Notes under the pieces: model-generated
Database searches by the model: none
Told to the model about the DNA's origin: nothing
The model's input: the letters and a program-made list of their open reading frames with translations, nothing else
Program-made: the position numbers and the translations under genes
Source of the DNA: Pseudomonadaceae bacterium
GTDB taxonomy: Bacteria > Pseudomonadota > Gammaproteobacteria > Pseudomonadales > Pseudomonadaceae
Length of the DNA: 64,000 nucleotides
Direction: 5' to 3'
Assembly (NCBI GenBank): GCA_900766265.1
Contig: CAAFUS010000017.1
Coordinates: 1 to 64,000 of the forward strand
In this document: in pieces, positions 50,701 through 58,081 of the stretch
Numbering within the stretch: position 1 is the stretch's first letter
Layout of the letters: the number at the start of each line of letters is the position of its first letter

Positions 50701-51922
50701 GAAAGCTGTAGGTGCCGTGGGGCGTGAAGATCATCTGGTAGACCATGCCGGGTAGCAGGCTGGTGATCTTCTGGGTGCGTTCGAGCAGTTCAGCCCGCTC
50801 GCGCTGCTGCTGTTCGCGGGCGAGCAGGTACTCGCGCTGCGCATTCAGCCGCCAGCGATGCAGCAAGAGCAGGGCCAGCAGCAGCAGCTCGGCGAGCAGC
50901 CAGGCGCTGGTCCACTTGCGAAACAGTCGCTGGTTGCCGGCCTCGTGCTCCTCGCGTTGAGCGGTGACGTCATGCCAGACCAGCGCCTTGGCCATGGGCT
51001 CGTGGGCCGGGTCCCGTTCGCCACGGGTATCGCGCAGCGGGAGCTGGCTGAGCAGGTAATGGCGGCCACCGGATTCCAGCTGGCGCGCCGCGTGCCCTCC
51101 TTCCGGCGAGGTCAGCAGCTTTCGCTCGGCCCAGTCGAACAACTGCTCCGCCGAGCGGCCTTCGAGCAGCCAGTCGCCGCTTTCGCCCAGCGGCTGGCCG
51201 TGCGGCTGCTGCCACAGGCTCTGTTCGAGCTGCTGCCGATTAGCAATCAGCGCCAGGCCGGCGTCGATCTGCTGCTGCAGCACGTCCAGGTCTGGAAGAA
51301 TGTCCAGGCCGACTTCCAGGGCGCCGATCACCGGGCTGGATGGGTCGTCGCTGGCGCGCAGGGGCACGATCGCATGGTTGCCGGCGCCGTTGCGGGCAAT
51401 GTCCAGGCCGGAGGCGGGGCGACCCTGCTGCAGTACGGTGCGCAGCAAGTCGCGGTGCTGGGCCACGTCATCGCCGTGGGCCTGTGGATCGTGCAGCCGC
51501 AGCAGCGATTTGCCGGCCTCGCCCCAGTACACCGCCAGTCGACGCACCTGGTGCTGCGCCATGGCCTGCCAGGCCGGCGTGAGTATGGCGTGCAGGCGGA
51601 GGCGCAGGGCCTGCACCACGGTGTCATCGGGCGCGACGCCAGCTCGCAGCCGGGCGTCCATCCGGCGCACCACCTCGAGCATTTCGGTGTCGCGCGCCAG
51701 GGTGCCGACCAGGGATTCTGCCTGTTTGAGCAGGCCTTGCTGCGCATTCTCCAGCGCCTGGGTCTGGAAGCGCCCCTGGCGTTCCATCTGCTGTTGCCAG
51801 AGCCCGTCGCGCACCCGGTAGCTGTCGTAGGCCAGGAGGGCGAAAAACAGGCTGAGCAGGAGCGTGCCGAAAATCAGGGGAGTGACGGGTATCAGGGGTG
51901 TGCCAATTCTTGTTGTTGTCAT
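47768..51922 (-). CDS. Giant membrane sensor histidine kinase with six PAS domains
   Basis: This 1384-residue kinase is the first gene of the signalling cluster. A membrane helix at about 13-31 and another at about 335-355 enclose a 300-residue periplasmic sensor. Six PAS domains follow between about 385 and 1145, several with PAC-type endings (VTERK, ITQRV, ITERA). HisKA has VSHELRTPLTSISGAL; HATPase has NFLSNAAKFSPPGEE and GGTGLGLAIS. No receiver is fused. Codons 2-5 are ACA ACA ACA AGA, so it begins with the same ATGACAACAACAA as mdcA, an Hfq/Crc-type motif. No good Shine-Dalgarno sequence precedes it. Ligand unknown. Confidence 0.88.
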   Translation of the reverse strand: MTTTRIGTPLIPVTPLIFGTLLLSLFFALLAYDSYRVRDGLWQQQMERQGRFQTQALENAQQGLLKQAESLVGTLARDTEMLEVVRRMDARLRAGVAPDDTVVQALRLRLHAILTPAWQAMAQHQVRRLAVYWGEAGKSLLRLHDPQAHGDDVAQHRDLLRTVLQQGRPASGLDIARNGAGNHAIVPLRASDDPSSPVIGALEVGLDILPDLDVLQQQIDAGLALIANRQQLEQSLWQQPHGQPLGESGDWLLEGRSAEQLFDWAERKLLTSPEGGHAARQLESGGRHYLLSQLPLRDTRGERDPAHEPMAKALVWHDVTAQREEHEAGNQRLFRKWTSAWLLAELLLLALLLLHRWRLNAQREYLLAREQQQRERAELLERTQKITSLLPGMVYQMIFTPHGTYSFPYVSEGCRALYGVSAEALIQDPSLAFATIHPDDLEAVHQTIASWSQSLRSGNFEYRILHPQKGTIWASGYATAEAREDGSVLWHGFIADVTERKAIDQRIKVERQRMTGVLEATQAGTWEWNVQTGALTINPRWAEILGHTLESLAPVDIGLWTRLVHPDDEFAAAEALAWHFHGDKALFEHDYRLRHRDGHWVWVRARGKVLSRNAAGAPLMMYGTLKDVSREHEQEEAIRRARAFLEAVIDSSSEVAIIATDPQGTITLFNAGAEQLLGYQARDVVGTLNAAALLPETELAERARALSAALGRPIEGFETLSAIARTGTPETRHWRFQHPDGRVRQINLTISTITDAQGQLTGFLGFASDVTELMETTRALQKSESRFRAMVSNLPGVVYNSRNDDNQTMSYLSEGIERLTGYRVDELIDSRVRSFASLVHPEDLPAFNAARQRQNEDVFERSYRLINTDGQVVWVREKGRAQRNRRGEIIGYDGFIWDITQRVQAESALRLSQERFAALYRLAPVGIVLSRLSDARMLEWNPQLCRMSGYDDTALADLGFLSLMPTLADDAQALDQLTRDGFHGPYETLLRHADGTQVPVLLNGALMTGNDGQALVWSIIQDITERAQAEQELQERERYLRLLIANVIDAIIIIDDSGTIETFNHAAERTFGYLEHEVLGRPLSLLMPEADALCQGCQPDDRQALDRELTAIRRDGEPFTVELRVSQISHDGAHKFIALVRDITERKRIERMKSEFVSIVSHELRTPLTSISGALGLINGGALGELSGPMRQMLGIAHQNSLRLARLIDDLLDMDKLVAGKMEFNLRPLPLAPLLEEVLRSHQAYAEQYQVRFVLEPVGDWQVMVDETRLEQVLANFLSNAAKFSPPGEEVIVSVSARSNGVRVSVTDRGPGIAEEFETRIFQKFSQADSSDTRQKGGTGLGLAISKELVERMHGRIGFDSRPGRGASFWFELPLTDEVAKASR
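51910..51917 (-). promoter_or_regulatory. Hfq/Crc-type A-rich site at the giant kinase start
   Basis: The message begins ATGACAACAACAAGA; AACAACAA matches AAnAAnAA, placed exactly as in mdcA. It could bring the whole signalling cluster under carbon control. Confidence 0.6.
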
Positions 51923-52399
51923 ACAGGCTTTTCGAACGAGCGCCGCTTGAAGTTACGCAACGAGGGACTTCGCACGGGTCCGGCCGGTGGCCGTGCACGC
52001 GACGCATCGCTACGGTAAAACGCAAGAGTGATGCCCGGTCCCCTTCGCTGGCAAGCGCGTGGCGCCGGTCGGCGCGTCTTTCTCGCGCACCGCCGAAGTA
52101 AGCTTAGCCTGTCGCGGCGGGCCGGGCTGAAACATCCGGTCGATGTTCTGTTGAGGCGGCGCAAGGCGCGACCCCGTCTGGCCGATCGATCGAGCAGCCC
52201 GCGAGCACGCGTGGTTGGCGGGCCGCGGAGGCAATCGGGCACGGCGACGGTTCCTCCGGGTGCGGTGCGTCAGCAGGCAGAGCGACGATCGGCTATTTTC
52301 TATCGGCAGGGAGACTGGTGTTATTGAGGCTCGGGCCGATAATGCAGCACAGGTTTCCCGAGCCTGCTCACTTCCCGACTCCGAGGCAACAGATGCGCT
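51923..52399. other. Divergent intergenic region, giant kinase and desaturase
   Basis: About 475 bases without a credible gene. It must hold the promoters of the minus-strand signalling cluster and of the desaturase. No clear terminator, RNA or strong operator is visible. Confidence 0.4.
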
Positions 52400-53590
52400 A
52401 TGTGGTACAATGGTCTTCTCAACCTGTCGGTCTGGCAGCTCGTGGCCGTCACGTTGGCCGTGACGCACGTGACCATCGTCGCGGTGACGGTTTACCTGCA
52501 CCGCTACTCCGCGCACCGCTCCCTGGAGCTGCACCCCGCGCTCAAGCATTTCTTCCGTTTCTGGCTGTGGCTGACCACGGCCATGAACACCCGCGAGTGG
52601 ACCGCCATCCATCGCAAGCACCACGCCAAGTGCGAAACCGTCGAAGACCCTCACAGCCCGGTGCAGAAGGGCCTTGGAACTGTGTTGCGGCGCGGTGCCG
52701 AGCTGTACATGGAAGAGGCGAAGAACGAGGAAACGCTGCGCATCTACGGCAAGAACTGCCCGGATGACTGGATCGAGCGCAACCTCTACGGCCGCTTTCC
52801 GAACCTCGGCATCGTGCTGATGCTGGCGCTGGACCTGGCCTTGTTCGGCGTCATCGGCCTGACCGTCTGGGCGGTGCAGATGATCTGGATCCCGTTCTGG
52901 GCCGCCGGTGTGGTCAACGGCCTGGGCCATGCGGTGGGCTATCGCAATTTCGAATGCCGCGACGCGGCGACCAACCTGGTCCCCTGGGGCATCATCATCG
53001 GCGGCGAAGAGCTGCACAACAACCACCATACCTACCCGAACTCGGCCAAGCTGTCGGTTCGCAAGTGGGAGTTCGACATGGGCTGGGCCTGGATACGGCT
53101 GTTCAGCCTGCTGAGGCTGGCCAAGGTCAACCGCGTCGCGCCCATTGCCCACCGCGTCGAGGGCAAGGGCCAGCTGGACATGGACACCGCCATGGCGATC
53201 CTCAACAACCGCTTCCAGATCATGGCCCAGTATCGCAAGCTGGTGATCGCACCGCTGGTGCGCCTGGAACTGGCCCGGGCCGATGCCTCGGTACGCCACC
53301 ACTTCCGCCGTGCCAAGCGCCTGCTGTCACGCGAGCCGAGCCTGCTGGAGGATCATCATCACGCACGCATCGCGGTCATGCTCGAGCAGAGCCAGTCGCT
53401 TCGGGTGATCTACGAGAAGCGTCTGGCACTTCAGCAGATCTGGTCGAAGACCAGCGCCAACGGCCACGACATGCTGGCCGCCATCAAGCAGTGGATCCAC
53501 GAAGCGGAAGCCAGTGGCATCCAGTCCCTGCGCGAGTTCGCCGAGCAGCTCAAGACCTACTCGCTACGCCCTTCAAGCGCCCTGGCATGA
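52400..53590 (+). CDS. desA: Fatty-acid (acyl-lipid) desaturase, DesA-type
   Basis: Inner-membrane di-iron desaturase of 396 residues that inserts a double bond (probably delta-9) into acyl chains of phospholipids under oxygen. Three histidine boxes are present: HRYSAH, HRKHHAK and HNNHHT. Four hydrophobic helices lie around them. The C-terminal third is hydrophilic and helical. Length and boxes match P. aeruginosa DesA, and the nearby GGDEF and agu genes match its chromosomal neighbourhood. The electron donor is not encoded here. Confidence 0.88.
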   Translation: MWYNGLLNLSVWQLVAVTLAVTHVTIVAVTVYLHRYSAHRSLELHPALKHFFRFWLWLTTAMNTREWTAIHRKHHAKCETVEDPHSPVQKGLGTVLRRGAELYMEEAKNEETLRIYGKNCPDDWIERNLYGRFPNLGIVLMLALDLALFGVIGLTVWAVQMIWIPFWAAGVVNGLGHAVGYRNFECRDAATNLVPWGIIIGGEELHNNHHTYPNSAKLSVRKWEFDMGWAWIRLFSLLRLAKVNRVAPIAHRVEGKGQLDMDTAMAILNNRFQIMAQYRKLVIAPLVRLELARADASVRHHFRRAKRLLSREPSLLEDHHHARIAVMLEQSQSLRVIYEKRLALQQIWSKTSANGHDMLAAIKQWIHEAEASGIQSLREFAEQLKTYSLRPSSALA

Positions 53591-53729
53591 GCCTTTCCGG
53601 GGCGGCCCAGGAGGCTGTCCCCGCTAGGGAACTTGCTCAAAGGCTCGCTATCTGACATGCATCTTGTCACGGGGTGACCCCCCGCACGCGGCTGCAGGTG
53701 TCCTGGAGCCGGCCTTTGGGTATGCGGTC

Positions 53730-54719
53730 ATGAAGCTGGGAGAGCAAGGCGGTACGGGAAAGGAGTCGGCAGGAACCGAGGCGGAAATGTTGCTCGCGTT
53801 GATGCATGCGCGAGCGGAGGTCGCAAGGCTCAGCGAGCGTGAACAGATGTTCAGCTCGCTGCTCGGCAGCCTCAATGCGGTGTTATGGGCGTTCGACTGG
53901 AAAGCCCAGCGGATGATCTACGTCAGCCCCGCCTATGAGCGGGTGTTCGGCCGCTCGGCCGCGCTGCTGCTGGCCGATTACGGCGAGTGGCGCAACAGCA
54001 TCTATCCGGACGACCTGGAATACGCCCAGAGCACCCTGCTCGACGTGCTCGACTCGGGCGCGGTGGAGGAGCGCGAGTACCGCATCATCCGCAGCGATGG
54101 ACAGCTGCGCTGGCTCAGCGACAAGTGCTTCATCGCCCGTGACAGCGAGAACGGCAAGGGGCCGCTGGTGGTGGGCATCGCCGAAGACATCACCGACAAG
54201 AAGCAGCTCGAGGGCGAGCTGCAACGCCTGGCCACCACCGATGTGCTGACCCAGAGCAGCAATCGCCGGCACTTCTTCGAATGCGCCCAGCGTGAATTCG
54301 AGCATGCCCGCCAGTACGCCACGCCGCTGGCGTTCCTGTTGCTGGACATCGATGACTTCAAGCGGATCAACGACACCTACGGCCATCCGATGGGCGACCA
54401 GGTGCTGCAGAAGGTCGCCCAGTGCGGCGCGTCCACCTTGCGCCGGGGCGACCTTTTCGGGCGGATCGGCGGCGAGGAATTCGCCGCGGTGCTGCCCGGT
54501 TGCGCACCGGACCTGGCCGAGCAGATCGCGCTGCGCCTGCAGCGCGAGATCCGGCGCCTGGGCTTCGTCTCCGAAGGGCGGCTGTTCCGCGTCACCGTGA
54601 GCCTGGGCCTGACCTCGCTCAACGCCAACGACCTGCTGCTCAACAGCCTCTTCGCCCGCGCCGACGCCGGCATGTACCAGGCCAAGCGCCAGGGCAAGAA
54701 CCAGATCGTGCTTACCTGA
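53730..54719 (+). CDS. PAS-GGDEF diguanylate cyclase
   Basis: This 329-residue cytoplasmic protein has a short N-terminal helical lead, one PAS domain with PAC motif at about residues 40-165 (ending GIAEDITDKKQLE) and a GGDEF domain at about 175-329. The active-site loop reads GGEEF and the DIDDFKRINDTYGH segment binds GTP, so it should make c-di-GMP. No membrane segment is seen. The start is uncertain: the ATG at 53730 has no clear ribosome binding site, and an in-frame start at 53664 would add 22 residues. It lies between desA and gntP with no obvious operon partner. Confidence 0.83.
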   Translation: MKLGEQGGTGKESAGTEAEMLLALMHARAEVARLSEREQMFSSLLGSLNAVLWAFDWKAQRMIYVSPAYERVFGRSAALLLADYGEWRNSIYPDDLEYAQSTLLDVLDSGAVEEREYRIIRSDGQLRWLSDKCFIARDSENGKGPLVVGIAEDITDKKQLEGELQRLATTDVLTQSSNRRHFFECAQREFEHARQYATPLAFLLLDIDDFKRINDTYGHPMGDQVLQKVAQCGASTLRRGDLFGRIGGEEFAAVLPGCAPDLAEQIALRLQREIRRLGFVSEGRLFRVTVSLGLTSLNANDLLLNSLFARADAGMYQAKRQGKNQIVLT

Positions 54720-54733
54720 GCGCTGGCGTCCGG

Positions 54734-56140
54734 TCAGCCGAGGATGGCGTTGAACAGCAGCAGCGTGAGCAGCGAGCTGAACCAGCCGAGGGTGGACGGG
54801 ACCGACCAGGTCAGCAGCTGTTGCTTGGCGTTCTTCACGCCGAGCATTCGGTTGACCACCCAGAAGTAGCTGTCGTTGAAATAGCTGAACACCATCGAAC
54901 CGATGGCGGCGGCCTGGGCGGCGAAGACCATGTTGACGTCGGGGATCGAGGCCAGTATCGGCGCCGCAATGGAGGCGCTGGTGATCATCGCGACAGTACC
55001 GCTGCCCTGGATCAGGCGCACCAGCGAAGCGATCACGAAGGGAATCAGCACGGCCGGCATCGGCAGGGTAGCCACCCACTCACCCATGTATTGGCCCGCA
55101 CCGCTGTCGCGCAGTACCGCGCCGAGCGCTCCACCGGCGCCGGTCACCAGCAGGATGATGCCGGCGCTTTCCACACCTTTCTCCATTTCCGCGATGACTT
55201 CATCGCGCGGGCGACGCGGCACCAGACCATAGAGCGCTGCAACCACGCCAAGACCGACGGCGATCACGGGGTTCCCGACGAACGCGACGGTTTGCCCGAA
55301 CAGGCTCTGGGCGAGGGTGCTGTCGCCGTTGAGCTTGGCGATGGTGCCGACCAGGGTATTGGCGAAGATCAGCAGGATGGGCAGCAGAATCGGCAGCATC
55401 GAAAGCCACAGCGGCGGCAGCTCTGCCTCGCGGGCGTCGGCGCGTTCGAGCACCTCGCGATAGGCGGCGGCCGGCTCGACTGGGGGCTGGCCGCTCTGGG
55501 CGACCATCGCCTCGATGCGAGGGCCCATGATGCGCGCATAGGCCACCAGCACGAACATGCCGGGGATGGTGAACACCACACCCCAGAAGATCATCAGCCC
55601 GACGTCGATGTTGAATATCCCGGCGATGCCCAGCGGGCCCGGTGTCGGCGGCACAGCATGGTGCGTCAGCATCAGGCCGCCCGCCAATGCGATACCCAGG
55701 GTGAGCATGGATTTGCCGGTGTTACGCGACAGGGCGCGCACCAGTGGATTGAGGATGACAAAGGCCGAATCGCAGAAGATCGGTACCGAGACGATGTAGC
55801 CGGTGACCATCATCGCCCACTCCTCGCGCTTGCTGCCCAGCCAGCGGACGAAGCTGTAAGCCATGCGCTCGGCCGCGCCGGAGACTTCCAGCAGGCGGCC
55901 CATCATCACGCCGAAGCCGATGACCAGACCGATGGTCGACAGCGTGGCGCCAAAGCCGGTGGTAATGGATTTGACCAGCGCGTCGGGTGCCATGCCGCCG
56001 ACCAGGCCGGCGATGGACGCGGCGATGATCAACGCCAGCAGCGCGTGGATGCGGGTTTTCAGGACCAGTACGATCAGCACGACGATGGCCAGGACTAGGC
56101 CGACCATCAGCTGTGGACCGGCGATGGAAGTTGCGTCCAT
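54734..56140 (-). CDS. GntP-family sugar-acid permease
   Basis: Inner-membrane H+ symporter of 468 residues with 12-14 hydrophobic helices, of the gluconate permease family. Typical segments are GFGVMMGRLLEVSG, the HHAVPPTPGPLGIAGI loop and FNDSYFWVVNRMLG near the C terminus. It lies 56 bases downstream of denD on the same strand, so it is expected to import erythronate or threonate for the pathway beside it, not gluconate itself. The message carries AATAACAACAAG just above the AGAGGA ribosome binding site, an Hfq/Crc site. Confidence 0.87.
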   Translation of the reverse strand: MDATSIAGPQLMVGLVLAIVVLIVLVLKTRIHALLALIIAASIAGLVGGMAPDALVKSITTGFGATLSTIGLVIGFGVMMGRLLEVSGAAERMAYSFVRWLGSKREEWAMMVTGYIVSVPIFCDSAFVILNPLVRALSRNTGKSMLTLGIALAGGLMLTHHAVPPTPGPLGIAGIFNIDVGLMIFWGVVFTIPGMFVLVAYARIMGPRIEAMVAQSGQPPVEPAAAYREVLERADAREAELPPLWLSMLPILLPILLIFANTLVGTIAKLNGDSTLAQSLFGQTVAFVGNPVIAVGLGVVAALYGLVPRRPRDEVIAEMEKGVESAGIILLVTGAGGALGAVLRDSGAGQYMGEWVATLPMPAVLIPFVIASLVRLIQGSGTVAMITSASIAAPILASIPDVNMVFAAQAAAIGSMVFSYFNDSYFWVVNRMLGVKNAKQQLLTWSVPSTLGWFSSLLTLLLFNAILG

Positions 56141-56152
56141 TGGAATTTCCTC

Positions 56153-56163
56153 TTGTTGTTATT
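56153..56163 (-). promoter_or_regulatory. Hfq/Crc-type A-rich site before the GntP permease
   Basis: AATAACAACAA directly precedes the AGAGGA ribosome binding site of the permease gene. Confidence 0.65.
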
Positions 56164-56196
56164 GGATGGAGCAACGGCGCCAGTGGCGCCGCTTGG

Positions 56197-57153
56197 TTAG
56201 CGATTCATGTCGCGTTGGTGAGCCCTCACGACGCTGTCGAAGTCCGCATCGACGGCAAAGCCCAATTGCAGTGGGCGCTCGATGTCGAAATCACCGGGCC
56301 AGCTGCAGACGATCCGCTGTACACGCTCGTCCGGCTCGAAGCTGACCCGCGCACGCGCCGTCTCGCCACCGACGCGGGCGAGGCTGTCGAGCATCTCGCT
56401 GACCCGCACGCTGATACCAGGAAGATTGAGGGTGCGGCGTAGGCCCAGCGCCTGGCCGTCCAGGCGCGCGGCATGGATCAGATTGTCGATAACGGTCTGT
56501 GGCGAAGACAGCCATAGGCGGGTATCGAGCGGCACCGGGCAGTTGCTCGCCTCGCCTGCCAGGGGCTCGCGCAGAATCCCGCTGGCGAACGACGAGGCTG
56601 CGGCGTTGGGCTTGCCCGGACGTACGGAAATGGTCGGCAAGCGGCACACGCGGCCGTCGACGAAGCCCTTGCGCGAATAATCGTTGATCAGCAGTTCGGC
56701 CATCGCCTTTTGTGCGCCGTAAGAGGATTGCGGCAACGGCGCGAGCGATTCGGGGACTCGCTCGGGCATTGGTCCGCCGAATACCGCCAGGGAGCTCGCG
56801 AAGATAAAGCGTGGCGTCTGCGCCTGCTGGCGGCAGGCCTCGAGCAGGGTGCGGGTCGCATCGAAATTGACCCGCATGCCGAGATCGAAATCGGCCTCGG
56901 CCTGGCCGCTGACGACTGCAGCCAGGTGATAGACCAGGGTCGTCTCCGGATCGATCAACGAGGCGATGAACACCGGATCGGAAACATCGCCTGTGTACGA
57001 GACCACACGCAGGTCATCGAGCGGACAGGGCGCCAGGTCGACCGAGACGATGGTGGCGCCCGCCGGCAGCAGGTCGTTCGCAGTGGGCGCCAGCAGCGCC
57101 TCGATCAGGCGGGCACCGAGAAAGCCGGCACCTCCGGTTACCAGGATCTTCAT
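56197..57153 (-). CDS. denD: D-erythronate dehydrogenase (NAD-dependent epimerase/dehydratase family)
   Basis: This 318-residue short-chain-type dehydrogenase has the N-terminal Rossmann motif MKILVTGGAGFLGARL and the catalytic pair in SSYGAQKAMAE (YxxxK). Ser, Tyr and Lys are in the usual order (FASSLAVFGG, then Tyr and Lys). By the known tetronate pathway it oxidises D-erythronate to 2-oxo-tetronate, which OtnI, OtnK and OtnC convert to dihydroxyacetone phosphate and CO2. I start at the ATG 57153, behind GGAG; an in-frame GTG at 57162 is possible. It leads a two-gene unit with the permease, divergent from the regulator and the otn genes. Confidence 0.85.
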   Translation of the reverse strand: MKILVTGGAGFLGARLIEALLAPTANDLLPAGATIVSVDLAPCPLDDLRVVSYTGDVSDPVFIASLIDPETTLVYHLAAVVSGQAEADFDLGMRVNFDATRTLLEACRQQAQTPRFIFASSLAVFGGPMPERVPESLAPLPQSSYGAQKAMAELLINDYSRKGFVDGRVCRLPTISVRPGKPNAAASSFASGILREPLAGEASNCPVPLDTRLWLSSPQTVIDNLIHAARLDGQALGLRRTLNLPGISVRVSEMLDSLARVGGETARARVSFEPDERVQRIVCSWPGDFDIERPLQLGFAVDADFDSVVRAHQRDMNR

Positions 57154-57204
57154 GCATCGCACTCCACTTCAGGAGAAAATTCGGGCCGTGATGGCGCACG
57201 CCCA

Positions 57205-57252
57205 TTCTTGTTATCGACGAATCAGGTGACAGGCACTTGTCATGTTGTATGA
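57205..57252. promoter_or_regulatory. Divergent control region of the tetronate genes
   Basis: TCAT (57240-57243) and ATGA (57249-57252) form a small inverted repeat in TTGTCATGTTGTATGATGA, resembling FCD-type GntR operators. On the minus strand AACAAGAA (57212-57205) is an AAnAAnAA motif in the leader of denD, about 50 bases before its start. Confidence 0.42.
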
Positions 57253-57345
57253 TGAATTTTCAGTTGGTGCAACCGTTCGCACCGCTCTTCTTTGCCCGCC
57301 ATGCCGGGAAGAACGGGTGATGGTTGCTGGGAGACCCGAGAGAAC

Positions 57346-58053
57346 ATGCTGAACGACGACACCCCCAAGCTGGCCGAACGACTGGCCAAGCGCCTGAGCA
57401 CGGCGGTCCATGAAGGCCAACTGGCTGCCGGAACTCGGCTCCCCACCGAGCAGGCGCTGGGCGAGCAGTACGGTGTCAGCCGCACCGTGGTGCGCGAGGC
57501 CATTTCCATGCTCAAGCGCGAGGGCATGCTTACCTCGCGCCAGGGCAGCGGCACCTTCGTCGTCCCCAACCCCTCCGTGGCGCTGCGTCTGACGCCGCCG
57601 CAGGGCAATTTCGAGGCCGTGGTGGAAATCCTCGAGCTTCGCAGCGCCCTCGAGATCAAGGCCGCCGAGTTGGCCGCGGCGCGCCGCAGCAACGCTCAGC
57701 TACGGGCGATGCGCAACGCCTTGGCCGAGCTCGACGAGGCGGTTGAGCGGGGCGAGGACGGGGTGCGCGAGGACCTCGCTTTCCACCGCTCGGTGGTCGC
57801 GGCCACCGGCAACCAGCATTTCCTCGAAACCATCGATTTCCTGCACCAGCTGGTGCAGCAGGCTATCAGCGTGACCCGTCGCAACGAGGCGCGTAATGCC
57901 CGCTACATGCATCAGGTCGACCAGGAGCACCACGCGCTGCTCGACGCGATCGCCGCGGGCGACAGCGAGGAGGCGCGGCGCGCGGCTTCCACCCATCTGC
58001 ACAATGCCGAAGCCCGTCTGCGTGAAGCGCAAAGCGAGGCCGACATTTTCTAA
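57346..58053 (+). CDS. GntR-family regulator (FCD type) of tetronate catabolism
   Basis: This 235-residue regulator has an N-terminal winged helix-turn-helix at about residues 8-75 (RLPTEQALGEQYGVSRTVVREAI, GSGTFV) and an FCD ligand domain with metal-binding-type residues (DLAFHRSV, ATGN, HHALLDAI). The start at 57346 gives standard FadR-subfamily length. It is divergent from denD and directly precedes ltnD, whose ribosome binding region overlaps its end. Most members are repressors released by a pathway acid, here presumably a tetronate or keto-tetronate. Confidence 0.84.
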   Translation: MLNDDTPKLAERLAKRLSTAVHEGQLAAGTRLPTEQALGEQYGVSRTVVREAISMLKREGMLTSRQGSGTFVVPNPSVALRLTPPQGNFEAVVEILELRSALEIKAAELAAARRSNAQLRAMRNALAELDEAVERGEDGVREDLAFHRSVVAATGNQHFLETIDFLHQLVQQAISVTRRNEARNARYMHQVDQEHHALLDAIAAGDSEEARRAASTHLHNAEARLREAQSEADIF

Positions 58054-58062
58054 TAACAACAA
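58052..58062 (+). promoter_or_regulatory. Hfq/Crc-type A-rich site before ltnD
   Basis: AATAACAACAA overlaps the TAA stop of the regulator and lies just above the GAGAGGA ribosome binding site of ltnD. Confidence 0.65.
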
Positions 58063-58081
58063 CCACGAGAGGACTCACCAG

